The translations under genes were made by a program, and so were the position numbers. Positions 23,946 through 31,727 of a stretch of DNA of 64,000 nucleotides are shown here, one piece after another. The notes beneath the pieces were generated by a model that was not told the DNA's origin, searched no databases, and saw nothing but the letters and a program-made list of their open reading frames with translations. The stretch is from the NCBI RefSeq assembly GCF_037646705.1, contig NZ_JBBHER010000008.1:62001-126000 (forward strand), in the 5' to 3' direction. Source of the stretch: Pikeienuella litoralis. GTDB lineage: Bacteria; Pseudomonadota; Alphaproteobacteria; Rhodobacterales; Rhodobacteraceae. Each line of letters begins with the position of its first letter. The stretch's first letter is position 1.

Positions 23946-25322
23946 ATGCAATTCATATGTTCGCTCTCCGGCCGCCTTCTGCTTCTGACCATCGGCATCG
24001 TGATGATGACCGAAGTTCTGGTGTTCGCACCCTCCGTCGCCCGATTTCGGCAAGACTACCTCCAACAGCGCCTGCATCTCGCTGAAGTCGCCGCGCTCGC
24101 GCTCCTCGCCGCCGATAGCGACATGGTCGAGAGAGCGCTCGAAGTCGAACTTCTGGACAGCGCCGGCGTCGCGTCGATTGTGCTCAGGCGGGATTTTTCG
24201 CGGCAACTGATCCTTCGGGCGCCGGGCGACAAGATCGTCGATGAAACCTACGACCTCCGCACGGCCGGCCCGGCGACGCTGATCGCGGACGCGCTCGGCG
24301 TTCTGATTCGGACCGAGCCCCGAACCATTCGGGTGATTGGCGCGCCGATGAAGGGAGGCGCCGTCGAGCTTGAGATCACGATGGCCGAATCGTCGCTCCG
24401 GCGCGCCGTCGTCGATTACGCTGGGCGCGTGTTTCTGCTCTCGCTGTTCATCTCGACGATCACCGGCGGGCTGATTTTCCTGATCACGCGCCGGCTGATC
24501 GTCAGGCCGATCGAGCGTGTCGTGAGACACATGGTCGCTTTCCAGAAGGCGCCCGAGCGCGCGCCGGTGGTTCTTCCCGCCGCCGGCGCGCCGCCGGAGA
24601 TCGCCCGCGCGGAAGCCGCGCTCGCCGAGATGCAGACGGAACTGAAGGCGGCGCTGCGGCAAAAGTCGCGCCTGGCCGATCTCGGCGCCGCGGTCGCCAA
24701 GATCAGCCACGATCTTCGTAACATGCTGGCCAGCGCGCAACTTCTTGCCGACCGGCTCAGCGAAAGCAAGGATCCCGTGGTCGTCCGGGTCGGCCCGAAA
24801 CTGATCAGCTCGCTCGACCGGGCGACCGCGCTCTGCATCTCGACATTGCGTCACGGCAAGGCGGAGGAGGCGGCGCCCGCGCCGCGCCGCGTCGCGCTCC
24901 GCCGCCTGGTCGCGGATGTCGGCGACGCGGTCGCGCCCGCCAAAGGCGCCGTCGCGTTCGTGAACGAGACGCCCCCCGGCCTTCGCGCGACGATCGATCC
25001 GGATCATCTCTTCCGCATCCTGACCAATCTGGCGCGGAACGCATGCCAGGCCATCGAGGCCTCCGGCCGGAACGGGCATGTGACGATTTCCGCCGAAGCG
25101 ACGGAAAGCGACGTCGTCATGACCGTGGCCGATGACGGGCCGGGCATGCCGCCGAAGGCGCTGGAGAACCTCTTCCAACCGTTTCGCGGCGGCGCGCGGC
25201 GCGGCGGCGCCGGCCTCGGCCTCGCGATCGCAGCCGAACTCGCCGCGCTGAACGGCGCCGAGCTGACGCTGAGCGAAAGCAGCAGTTCGGGCGCAGTCTT
25301 CCGCCTGACCCTGCCAAAGTGA
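23946..25322 (+). CDS. Membrane sensor histidine kinase (orphan)
   Basis: A 458-residue kinase. TM1 is at about 8-30 and TM2 at about 160-181 (FLLSLFISTITGGLIFLI), with a 130-residue periplasmic sensor between them. A HAMP-like linker follows, then the H-box with His255 in AKISHDLRNMLASAQLL, the N-box LARNACQAIEA, G1 DDGPGM and G2 GGAGLGLAIA. No receiver gene lies beside it. The start is not preceded by a free Shine-Dalgarno; its only candidate is inside the inverted repeat immediately upstream. The ligand of the sensor region is unknown. Confidence 0.88.
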   Translation: MQFICSLSGRLLLLTIGIVMMTEVLVFAPSVARFRQDYLQQRLHLAEVAALALLAADSDMVERALEVELLDSAGVASIVLRRDFSRQLILRAPGDKIVDETYDLRTAGPATLIADALGVLIRTEPRTIRVIGAPMKGGAVELEITMAESSLRRAVVDYAGRVFLLSLFISTITGGLIFLITRRLIVRPIERVVRHMVAFQKAPERAPVVLPAAGAPPEIARAEAALAEMQTELKAALRQKSRLADLGAAVAKISHDLRNMLASAQLLADRLSESKDPVVVRVGPKLISSLDRATALCISTLRHGKAEEAAPAPRRVALRRLVADVGDAVAPAKGAVAFVNETPPGLRATIDPDHLFRILTNLARNACQAIEASGRNGHVTISAEATESDVVMTVADDGPGMPPKALENLFQPFRGGARRGGAGLGLAIAAELAALNGAELTLSESSSSGAVFRLTLPK

Positions 25323-25417
25323 ACGCCGCCGCCCCGCCCGGCCATTTCCGCACTTGCAACACCGCCCGAGCAAAGCTAAACGACACGAGGTTTCGCGGCG
25401 CTCGTCGCAGCGGACAG

Positions 25418-25494
25418 GCGCCGATAGCTCAGCTGGATAGAGCACCAGACTACGAATCTGGGGGTCGGGGGTTCGAATCCTCCTCGGCGCACCA
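25418..25494 (+). tRNA. tRNA-Arg (anticodon ACG)
   Basis: A 77-base cloverleaf including an encoded CCA. The acceptor stem pairs GCGCCGA (25418-25424) with TCGGCGC (25484-25490), with discriminator A25491 and CCA at 25492-25494. The anticodon stem CCAGA/TCTGG encloses loop CTACGAA with anticodon ACG at 25452-25454; the T loop reads GGTTCGAATCC. ACG becomes ICG by TadA and decodes CGU/CGC/CGA. An accessory block follows directly, and tRNA-Arg genes are frequent integration sites. Confidence 0.97.
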
Positions 25495-25514
25495 CTAAAA
25501 TCAGCAAATCAGGT

Positions 25515-25535
25515 GGCGCAAGGCGCCCTTCTTTG
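25515..25535 (+). terminator. Candidate terminator after tRNA-Arg
   Basis: GGCGC (25515-25519), a three-base loop and GCGCC (25523-25527) form a short strong stem followed by CTTCTTT. It lies 20 bases past the CCA end, a usual place for a tRNA terminator. Confidence 0.5.
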
Positions 25536-25665
25536 GCAACCGCCTTCCGCGCGCGGGCTAAATGCGATCCGAGCGGCGCCGCCGATCCGCCGTCGCGGAC
25601 CTCTCATCCGCAGAGCGTTGATCGGCGTGGAGTAAGAACTCTGGCGCGAGCTTGATGAGGGGCGG

Positions 25666-25936
25666 TCATGCGCCTTTGATGATTCTGGCTCGCAGGAGGT
25701 CGATATTGGGTCGGCCCTGGATCTGATGCTCGACGAGCTTGAGCCGGGCTATCCGCCCCTCGGTCCGACCATTCGACCATTCTTCTTCGATCGCCGCGGC
25801 GACGGTCGCCTCGTCGGCGCCGACGCCTCTCGCGAAGCGTGCGATCGGCGGCTCGAACGGCGCGAACACCGCCCCCCTGACCCGCCGCAAACCGGGTTCC
25901 TTTGACAGGATTTTCTGGACAGCTCGGCTCGACTCA
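25666..25936 (-). pseudogene. Relic of an ISL3-family transposase (C-terminal part only)
   Basis: About 90 codons read leftward and end in WSNGRTEGRIARLKLVEH, QIQGRPNIDLLRARI, the characteristic C-terminus of ISL3-family DDE transposases, including the catalytic Glu. The frame stays open upstream of 25936 only because it then runs antisense through the TAXI gene; the N-terminal two thirds of the transposase, both terminal repeats and target duplication are missing. It marks the left edge of the accessory block behind tRNA-Arg. The fragment has no start codon of its own. Confidence 0.75.
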
Positions 25937-25937
25937 G

Positions 25938-25970
25938 CTAGGTAAAATATACGATATAAAATACCTAAGG
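25938..25970 (+). promoter_or_regulatory. AT-rich dyad before the TAXI TRAP operon (candidate operator/promoter)
   Basis: TAGGTA (25939-25944) and TACCTA (25962-25967) form an inverted repeat around an AT core that contains TATACGATATA. The stretch is strikingly AT-rich in a GC-rich region and ends at the AAGGGAG ribosome site of the solute-binding protein gene. It could be the operator of the GntR/FCD regulator encoded at 34125; FCD regulators bind short TATAC-like dyads, but this assignment is inference. Confidence 0.45.
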
Positions 25971-25978
25971 GAGATGAT

Positions 25979-27019
25979 ATGAGAAGCTGGATCACACGAG
26001 CCGCAGCCGCAGCCACGGCCGGAGCGCTGTTCACATCCTCAGTTGCGCTCGCGGCGCCGGCCGACCGCTGGAAAAGCGGCGACAACTGGGATCTCGTTTT
26101 TGGTTCGGCGACGGCCACCGGCTCCTATTTTGCGGGGATGTCGGCGGTCGCGGCCCTGCTCTCCCAGGAACTGCCGGATGTGCGGGCGACCGCCACGGTC
26201 AGCCCGAACTCGACGACAGAGGTCTACCCGCAGATGATACGGGGGGAACGTGTTGGCGGCGTCGCCAGCATGGACCTGACCCTTGCGTATAACGGCAAGG
26301 GCCCGTGGGAGGGCCGCGATGTTCCGGTGCGCGGATGGGCGTTCGTGCAGGAGGGTTTCTTCGACGTCTTCCTGCTGAAGCGGCATGGCAAGACCAAGGT
26401 GTCGGAGCTGGCCGGCTCGGGGCTGACGATCGCCGCCGCCTGCGCCCCGCCCGAGCCCGACCGACCGGAACGCTGGGACCAGCCGTTCACCTTCTTCAAG
26501 ATCCTGATGGAGGCGCACGGCCTCAACCCGTTCGAGGACGTGAACGTCGTCCCTTACTGCACGTCGCAGGCCATCGAGCAGCTTGCGAGCGCCAATATTG
26601 ACGGGCTGTCCCATACGCGGGCTCTCGGCGACGCCGCGATGATGGAGCTGAATACAAAACAGGACCTGGTGCTGCTTCAGCCGGACGAGGACGCCATCGA
26701 AGAAGTGATGGCGAATTATCCGGTCTACACGAAGACAGTGCCCGAGGACGTCTACCCGCAGCTCACCATTCCCGATCCGAAGAAGGGCTTCTTCCACGGC
26801 GTCTACTTCTTCCTCCACGCCGATCTCCCCGACGATCTCGTCTACGAAATGACGAAGGCCTTGTGGGAGAACATCGATGTGCTGAGGAACGCGCATCCGG
26901 CCTACAAGGCTGCGACGATCGAGAACGCGCTGCAGGGGATGCCGATTCCGCCGCATCCCGGGGCGCTCCGGTATTACAAGGAAATCGGCGTGCCGGGCGT
27001 CGAGCGGTTCATCGAGTAG
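25979..27019 (+). CDS. TAXI family TRAP transporter solute-binding protein
   Basis: A 346-residue periplasmic binding protein. The signal peptide ends at about residue 25 (SVALA-AP). The mature start, WDLVFGSATATGSYFAGMSAV, is the TAXI-family opening, followed by TATVSPNSTTEVYPQMIRGE. It should capture a small organic acid for the fused TRAP permease that follows. The ribosome site AAGGGAG lies five bases before the ATG. It is the first gene of a rightward catabolic operon and is separated from its permease gene by 372 bases that contain a strong hairpin. Confidence 0.88.
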   Translation: MRSWITRAAAAATAGALFTSSVALAAPADRWKSGDNWDLVFGSATATGSYFAGMSAVAALLSQELPDVRATATVSPNSTTEVYPQMIRGERVGGVASMDLTLAYNGKGPWEGRDVPVRGWAFVQEGFFDVFLLKRHGKTKVSELAGSGLTIAAACAPPEPDRPERWDQPFTFFKILMEAHGLNPFEDVNVVPYCTSQAIEQLASANIDGLSHTRALGDAAMMELNTKQDLVLLQPDEDAIEEVMANYPVYTKTVPEDVYPQLTIPDPKKGFFHGVYFFLHADLPDDLVYEMTKALWENIDVLRNAHPAYKAATIENALQGMPIPPHPGALRYYKEIGVPGVERFIE

Positions 27020-27048
27020 CAGAAAGCCAGCAACTGACGTGGCGGCCG

Positions 27049-27091
27049 CTGTCACGGTTGCCTGGGCATGGCCCCAGCGCAGCCGTGACAG
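27049..27091 (+). terminator. Strong intergenic stem-loop between TRAP binding protein and permease
   Basis: CTGTCACGG (27049-27057) pairs with CCGTGACAG (27083-27091), and the stem can be extended inward (TTGCCTGGG against CCCCAGCGCAG) around a CATGG loop. No U run follows, so it is more likely an mRNA-stabilising or partial attenuation hairpin than a full terminator. Such elements raise binding protein over permease in transport operons. Confidence 0.6.
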
Positions 27092-27391
27092 ACGAACGTT
27101 CCATAGCCCCGGCCAGGGCGGCGAACACTCGCCGCTTCAGGAAGGGACGCCTCCAAAAGGCTGCTGGAAAAGTCCGAGACCGCTCATGATGACGCCGACC
27201 GGGACCGATTTCGCATTCTCTCGTGGCGTTGATGAATAACGTCTCGCGGCGGGCGAAGAGCAACGAGATGAGACCGGCGCTCCAAAACCGCCTTTCAGCA
27301 GTTCGTCAAGCCGCCTGCGAAGCGTTCGGCCCACCCGCGTCAGCATTCCCTCATCCCATTCCTGGGCAGGAATTCGCCGAAGGAACGTCCT
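27092..27391. other. 300-base stretch without a supportable gene
   Basis: Short frames exist on both strands, but none has a recognised domain or a plausible start. The composition and absence of a gene inside an otherwise tight operon suggest a scar of a lost element, perhaps a mobile-element end. I could not identify it. The permease start at 27392 is preceded by GAAGGAAC. Confidence 0.4.
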
Positions 27392-29281
27392 ATGACTGAA
27401 GTAACTAGCGACTCGAGCCCGGTATCGGTGCGTTTGCAACGCGCCATAGCGGTGGCGCTCGGGCTGGCCGTGTTGGGCGCGGCCCTCCATGCGGCGTTCT
27501 TCGGCGCGCCGATCGTCTACGTTCAGAGACCGCTTTTCCTCTTCGCCGTCGTTGCTTGCGCCACGCTCCTTTATCCAAGCGGCTGGCTGCGGGAGGGGTC
27601 GCTCCCGGAAATGGCGTTCAACCTGGCGATCATCGGCGTCGCAGCGGGCGCGACGGTTTATCTGGTCCTCAATTGGGATGACCTGTTGTGGGAGTCGTAC
27701 CTGTCGAATAGCGAGCGCCTGATCGCCGCGGCGCTCCTCCTCACGGTGTTCGAGGGCGCCCGCCGCACGACCGCGAAGCCGCTCATTTACGTCGCCTCGC
27801 TGTTCGTGCTGTACGCGGTTTACGGCAGATACTTTCCAGGCATCCTGCAGCACGCCGGCGTTACATGGGAGAACGTGCTCAGGGTCACCGTGCTCGGCAC
27901 CGACGGTCTGTTCGGCACGCCTCTCGGCTTCGCCGCCGGCTTCGTCACGGTCTTCGTGTTCTTCACCGCCCTGCTCAACGTGTCGGGCGCAGGGGCCTAC
28001 CTGCTGAACCTCGCCTTCGCTCTCGCCGGTCGATGGACCGGCGGGCCGGGCAAGGTCGCAGTGCTGGGAAGCGCGTTGATGGGCATGGTGAGCGGCAGCG
28101 GCGTGACCAACGTGCTGACGACCGGAACGATCACCATCCCGATGATGAAACGGGCGGGCTACACGCCCGCCTTCGCCGCGGGGGTCGAGGCTGTCGCCTC
28201 GCAAGGCAGCCAGTTCATCCCGCCGATCATGGGCGCCGCCGTCTTTCTGATGGCGGAGTACACCGGAGTGCCGTTCCTTGTGCTCGCCGGCTACTGCCTC
28301 GTGCCCGCCTTCCTCTATTATCTCAGCGTCTTTGTTCAGGTGCACCTGCGCGCAAGCAAGATGAATCTGCGCCCGATGAACGAGGACGAGATCCCGACCT
28401 TCGCCGACAACGCCTTCAAGAGCCTCATCGTCTTCGGGCCGATAACGCTTCTGATCGTTCTCCTTTTCAAGAACTTCTCGACGGATTTCTCGATCGCCGT
28501 CACCTTCCTCAGCCTCTTCGCGACAACCTGCCTGCTGCGCGAGACCCGGGTTTTCACCGGTGAGCGGGTCAAGGCGGTCAGCCTCGACGGAGTGCAGACG
28601 CTGGCGACGATCTCGGTTGCGCTGGCGCTCGCGGGCGTGGTCGTGGGCATGATCCTGCTTACGGGGCTCGGGGCGCGCCTCACAACCATGATCGGCGCGA
28701 TCTCCCAGGACTCAATGTTCCTCGCGCTCCTGGCCACCGCCATCGTCGCGGTTGTCCTTGGCATGGGCGTCGTCACGGTGGGCGCCTACGTGATCGTGGC
28801 CAGCCTTACGGCGCCTCTGTTGACGGACATGGGCGTCCCGCTCGTCATCGCGCACCTCTTCATCTTCTACTACGCGACCTTGAGCGGCCTGTCCCCGCCC
28901 GTGGCCGTCGTGATCTTCGCGGCGGCCGGCGTCGCCGGCGCCCCGGCCATCAAGACCGCCTGGATCGCCATGCGGCTTGGCTTCGTGGCGTGGTTGGTGC
29001 CGTTCATGTTCACCTACTACCCGAGCATCATCGGCCTCGACGGGATCACGCTGAAAATGGTCATCCATGTGTTGACCGCGACGGTGGGGGTGATCGCGTT
29101 CGGCGTCGCCTTTGAGGGCTGGGCCTTCACCCGCGCGACAACGGTGCAGAGACTGCTCTGCGCCGCGGGGGGCGTCTTGCTGTTCTATCCGGCCGCTTAC
29201 CTCCTGCCCGCCGGCGCGGGGCTGCTTGCGATCGCGCTAATCCTCAATCGCCGCAGCCTTCCTGCAGCCTCCGTAACCTGA
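27392..29281 (+). CDS. TRAP transporter fused permease (DctQM type, TAXI partner)
   Basis: A 629-residue membrane protein joining a four-helix DctQ-like N-terminal part (about 15-150) to a 12-14 helix DctM-like part. The large-subunit signature is visible in GSALMGMVSGSGVTNVLTTG (about 225-244) with ASQGSQFIPPIMGAAVFLMA after it, and its second half repeats as YYATLSGLSPPVAVVIFAAA. These fused permeases work with TAXI binding proteins, driven by ion gradients. It is followed after 22 bases by the first CoA-transferase gene, tying import to CoA activation. Confidence 0.9.
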   Translation: MTEVTSDSSPVSVRLQRAIAVALGLAVLGAALHAAFFGAPIVYVQRPLFLFAVVACATLLYPSGWLREGSLPEMAFNLAIIGVAAGATVYLVLNWDDLLWESYLSNSERLIAAALLLTVFEGARRTTAKPLIYVASLFVLYAVYGRYFPGILQHAGVTWENVLRVTVLGTDGLFGTPLGFAAGFVTVFVFFTALLNVSGAGAYLLNLAFALAGRWTGGPGKVAVLGSALMGMVSGSGVTNVLTTGTITIPMMKRAGYTPAFAAGVEAVASQGSQFIPPIMGAAVFLMAEYTGVPFLVLAGYCLVPAFLYYLSVFVQVHLRASKMNLRPMNEDEIPTFADNAFKSLIVFGPITLLIVLLFKNFSTDFSIAVTFLSLFATTCLLRETRVFTGERVKAVSLDGVQTLATISVALALAGVVVGMILLTGLGARLTTMIGAISQDSMFLALLATAIVAVVLGMGVVTVGAYVIVASLTAPLLTDMGVPLVIAHLFIFYYATLSGLSPPVAVVIFAAAGVAGAPAIKTAWIAMRLGFVAWLVPFMFTYYPSIIGLDGITLKMVIHVLTATVGVIAFGVAFEGWAFTRATTVQRLLCAAGGVLLFYPAAYLLPAGAGLLAIALILNRRSLPAASVT

Positions 29282-29303
29282 CCTTCGCCAAGGAACATAA
29301 CAG

Positions 29304-30485
29304 ATGACTAAGGTCCAACCATATTCGGGGATCAGAATCCTGGATCTGACCCATGACCTCGGGCGATACGCCACTCGTCTATTCGCCGACCTCGGCGCCG
29401 AAGTTGTCCGCGTCGAGCCGCCGCAAGGCTTGCCGGATCGGCATAGATCCGCCGAGCGCGCGCGCGAAGAGGGCGAAAACACGCCCGACTGGGCATTCCT
29501 GTTCTTCAACGCAAGCAAGAAGAGCGTCGTTCTGGATTTCGACACGGAAGAAGGCCGCTCCGACTTCGCGCGCCTGATCGAGCCGGCGCAGATCGTCTTC
29601 CTCGAGCGCGGCGGCCCGCTGGCGGATGAGCTTGGATGGGTGCGGTCGCTGAATCCGACGGCGGTCATCACGATTGTCTCGCCCTACGGTCTTGGAGGAC
29701 CGCTGACGGACGCGCCGGCCTGCGACCTGACGATGCAGGCCAGCGGCGGCATCGCTTGGCTCTCCGGCCGCCCGGGCGAGCCGCCGCTCCGACTGCCGGT
29801 GGCGCAATCGGCGATGATCGCGTCAGTCTACGCGGCCTCAGCGACGGCGGTCGCCCTCTTCGACGCAGAGCGGGGGGGCGTCGGCCACCTGATCGACGTC
29901 TCGGCGCAAGAGTGCATCGCGCATTCGCTGCAGAACGCGATCCAGGTCTACGATCTGGAGGGGCGGGTCTCGCAGCGTGGCGGAGAGGGAACCCGCGATG
30001 CGAGCGAGGACATCTTCAGCTGCCGCGATGGGTACGTCTTCCTCGCCTCGCCGCCAACGCTCGGCGTGTCATGGAAGTCCCTGGTCGAATGGATGCGCGA
30101 GGTGGAGCACCCGTCAGCCGAGGAATTCTCAAAGGAGCGTTGGCTCGACCGTCCCTGGCGCACCACCGCCGAGGCGCGCACGATCTTCCGCCGGACCTTC
30201 GAGGCTTTCATCCGCGACTTCACAAAGGAAGAGGTCACACGAGAGGCGATCCGGCGGAAGATCGTGATGTCCTCGGTCAACCGCGTCAGGGACGTGCTCA
30301 CGGACCCGCAGCTCCAGCACCGCGACTATTTCGTTTCGCTCGCCGATCCTCGCCTGGAGAAGCCCGTCCTGTTCCCCGGCGCCCCGTACCGGCTGTCCGA
30401 GGACGTGTGGTCGCTGTCGCCGGCGCCGGAGCTAGGTCAGCATAACGACCTTCTGAAGGCGGCGCCCACTGCATCGAACCGGTGA
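29304..30485 (+). CDS. CaiB/BaiF (class III) CoA-transferase, first subunit or paralogue
   Basis: A 393-residue class III CoA-transferase with the N-terminal ILDLTHDLGRYATRLFADLG (12-31), VVRVEPPQG, and the catalytic Asp198 within LIDVSAQE. These enzymes move CoA from a donor such as succinyl-CoA to a carboxylic acid through aspartyl anhydrides. Two different CaiB/BaiF genes lie in tandem here, as in heteromeric CoA-transferases such as BbsEF of benzylsuccinate degradation. The two proteins are clearly distinct, so a heteromer is favoured over simple duplication. Confidence 0.88.
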   Translation: MTKVQPYSGIRILDLTHDLGRYATRLFADLGAEVVRVEPPQGLPDRHRSAERAREEGENTPDWAFLFFNASKKSVVLDFDTEEGRSDFARLIEPAQIVFLERGGPLADELGWVRSLNPTAVITIVSPYGLGGPLTDAPACDLTMQASGGIAWLSGRPGEPPLRLPVAQSAMIASVYAASATAVALFDAERGGVGHLIDVSAQECIAHSLQNAIQVYDLEGRVSQRGGEGTRDASEDIFSCRDGYVFLASPPTLGVSWKSLVEWMREVEHPSAEEFSKERWLDRPWRTTAEARTIFRRTFEAFIRDFTKEEVTREAIRRKIVMSSVNRVRDVLTDPQLQHRDYFVSLADPRLEKPVLFPGAPYRLSEDVWSLSPAPELGQHNDLLKAAPTASNR

Positions 30486-30509
30486 ATGAAAATTACAAAG
30501 GAGTGCGCC

Positions 30510-31727
30510 ATGAAACCCGATTTTCTCCGTGGAATCCGCTTCACCGACCTGACCTGGGCCGGCGCGGGCCCTTTCGGCACCAAGCTCTTCTCGGATTTTG
30601 GGGCCGAGGTTCTGAAGATCGAGAGCACCTCCCGGCTTGACCCCGTGCGCCGCGGCGGTCCCTTCAAAGACGCCAAACCCGGGGTCAACCGCAGCGGCTA
30701 CTATGCTTCCCGCAACACCGGGAAGAAGAGCGTGTCCATCGACCTGAAGAGCGATGAGGGCCGGCGGCTGGTGCTGGATCTGGTCGCCCAGTCGGACGTC
30801 ATCAGCAACAATTTCGGCCCGGGCGCGATGGAGCGGCTTGGGCTGAGCTACGACGACGTTCGCAAGGCCAAGCCCGACATCATCTATCTTTCCATGCCGA
30901 TGTATGGCGAGAGCGGCCCCCGCGCGTCCATGCTGGGCGTAGGGATGACCATCAGCGCCGTGACGGGGCTCATGTGGATGACCGCCTACGGGCCGGATGA
31001 TCCCGTCGGGCCCGGCACACACTATCCGGACCATGCGGCGAACCCGTATCACGCCGCGTTCGCCGTCCTCGCCGCGCTGCGTCACCGCCGCCTGACCGGG
31101 CGCGGGATGAAGATCGACCTGTCCCAGGTCGAGTCGACCGCGAATTTTGCGGGCCCCGCGATCGTTGAGGCGGCTGCTTCAGGACAGGAGCCGGAGCAGA
31201 TCGGAAACCGCTCGCGCACCGACGCGCCGCATGGGATCTATCGCTGCCAGGGTGACGACAGCTGGTGCGCCATCGCGGTGGAGAGCGATACCGAATGGCT
31301 GGCGCTCGCCGCCGTCATCGGGCGCCAGGACCTTGCGGCCGATGCCGACCTGCGGTCGTCGGCCGGGCGGTTGGCGCGGTCCGCGGAACTGGACGACGCG
31401 GTCTCCGCCTGGACGCAGGGGCGCCCGCCCCGCGAAGCCGCGGAGATCCTTCAGTCGGCGGGCGTCGCCGCCGCGCCCGTCGCCTCGTCGAAAGAGTTGA
31501 TCGAGGAGGACCCCCAGCTCGCCGCGCGCGGCTACTGGCAGCAGGTCGACCACCCGGAGATGGGCGAAACGCTCTTCACCTCTCCGCCCTACCGGCTCGA
31601 CGGTGAGCGCGTCGAGTTGGCCGGCCCGCCCCTCCTTGGGGAGCACACCCGCGAGGTCCTCAGCGGCGTATTGCGCCTGTCAGACGAGCAGATTCGCGCG
31701 CTGGCCGAGAAGGGAGTGCTGGGATGA
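30510..31727 (+). CDS. CaiB/BaiF (class III) CoA-transferase, second subunit or paralogue
   Basis: The protein is 405 residues from the ATG at 30510, which has AAGGAG eight bases upstream; an ATG at 30486 in frame would add eight residues and precede this ribosome site. The N-terminus FTDLTWAGAGPFGTKLFSDFGAE is split in the usual way, NTGKKSVSIDLKSDEG follows, and the catalytic Asp203 is in KIDLSQVEST. A segment DPVGPGTHYPDH, the family's substrate loop, is present. It lies 24 bases after the first CoA-transferase and its stop overlaps the thiolase-like gene start as ATGA. Confidence 0.88.
   Translation: MKPDFLRGIRFTDLTWAGAGPFGTKLFSDFGAEVLKIESTSRLDPVRRGGPFKDAKPGVNRSGYYASRNTGKKSVSIDLKSDEGRRLVLDLVAQSDVISNNFGPGAMERLGLSYDDVRKAKPDIIYLSMPMYGESGPRASMLGVGMTISAVTGLMWMTAYGPDDPVGPGTHYPDHAANPYHAAFAVLAALRHRRLTGRGMKIDLSQVESTANFAGPAIVEAAASGQEPEQIGNRSRTDAPHGIYRCQGDDSWCAIAVESDTEWLALAAVIGRQDLAADADLRSSAGRLARSAELDDAVSAWTQGRPPREAAEILQSAGVAAAPVASSKELIEEDPQLAARGYWQQVDHPEMGETLFTSPPYRLDGERVELAGPPLLGEHTREVLSGVLRLSDEQIRALAEKGVLG

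Noticed and set aside
25937..26118. N-terminal extension of the transposase-like frame into the TAXI gene
   Set aside because: The first 60 codons are antisense to the signal peptide and mature start of the binding protein; only the part below 25936 resembles a transposase.
27092..27391. Small protein genes on either strand of the permease leader
   Set aside because: All frames are short, lack ribosome sites or family motifs, and overlap each other; the permease start at 27392 is better supported.
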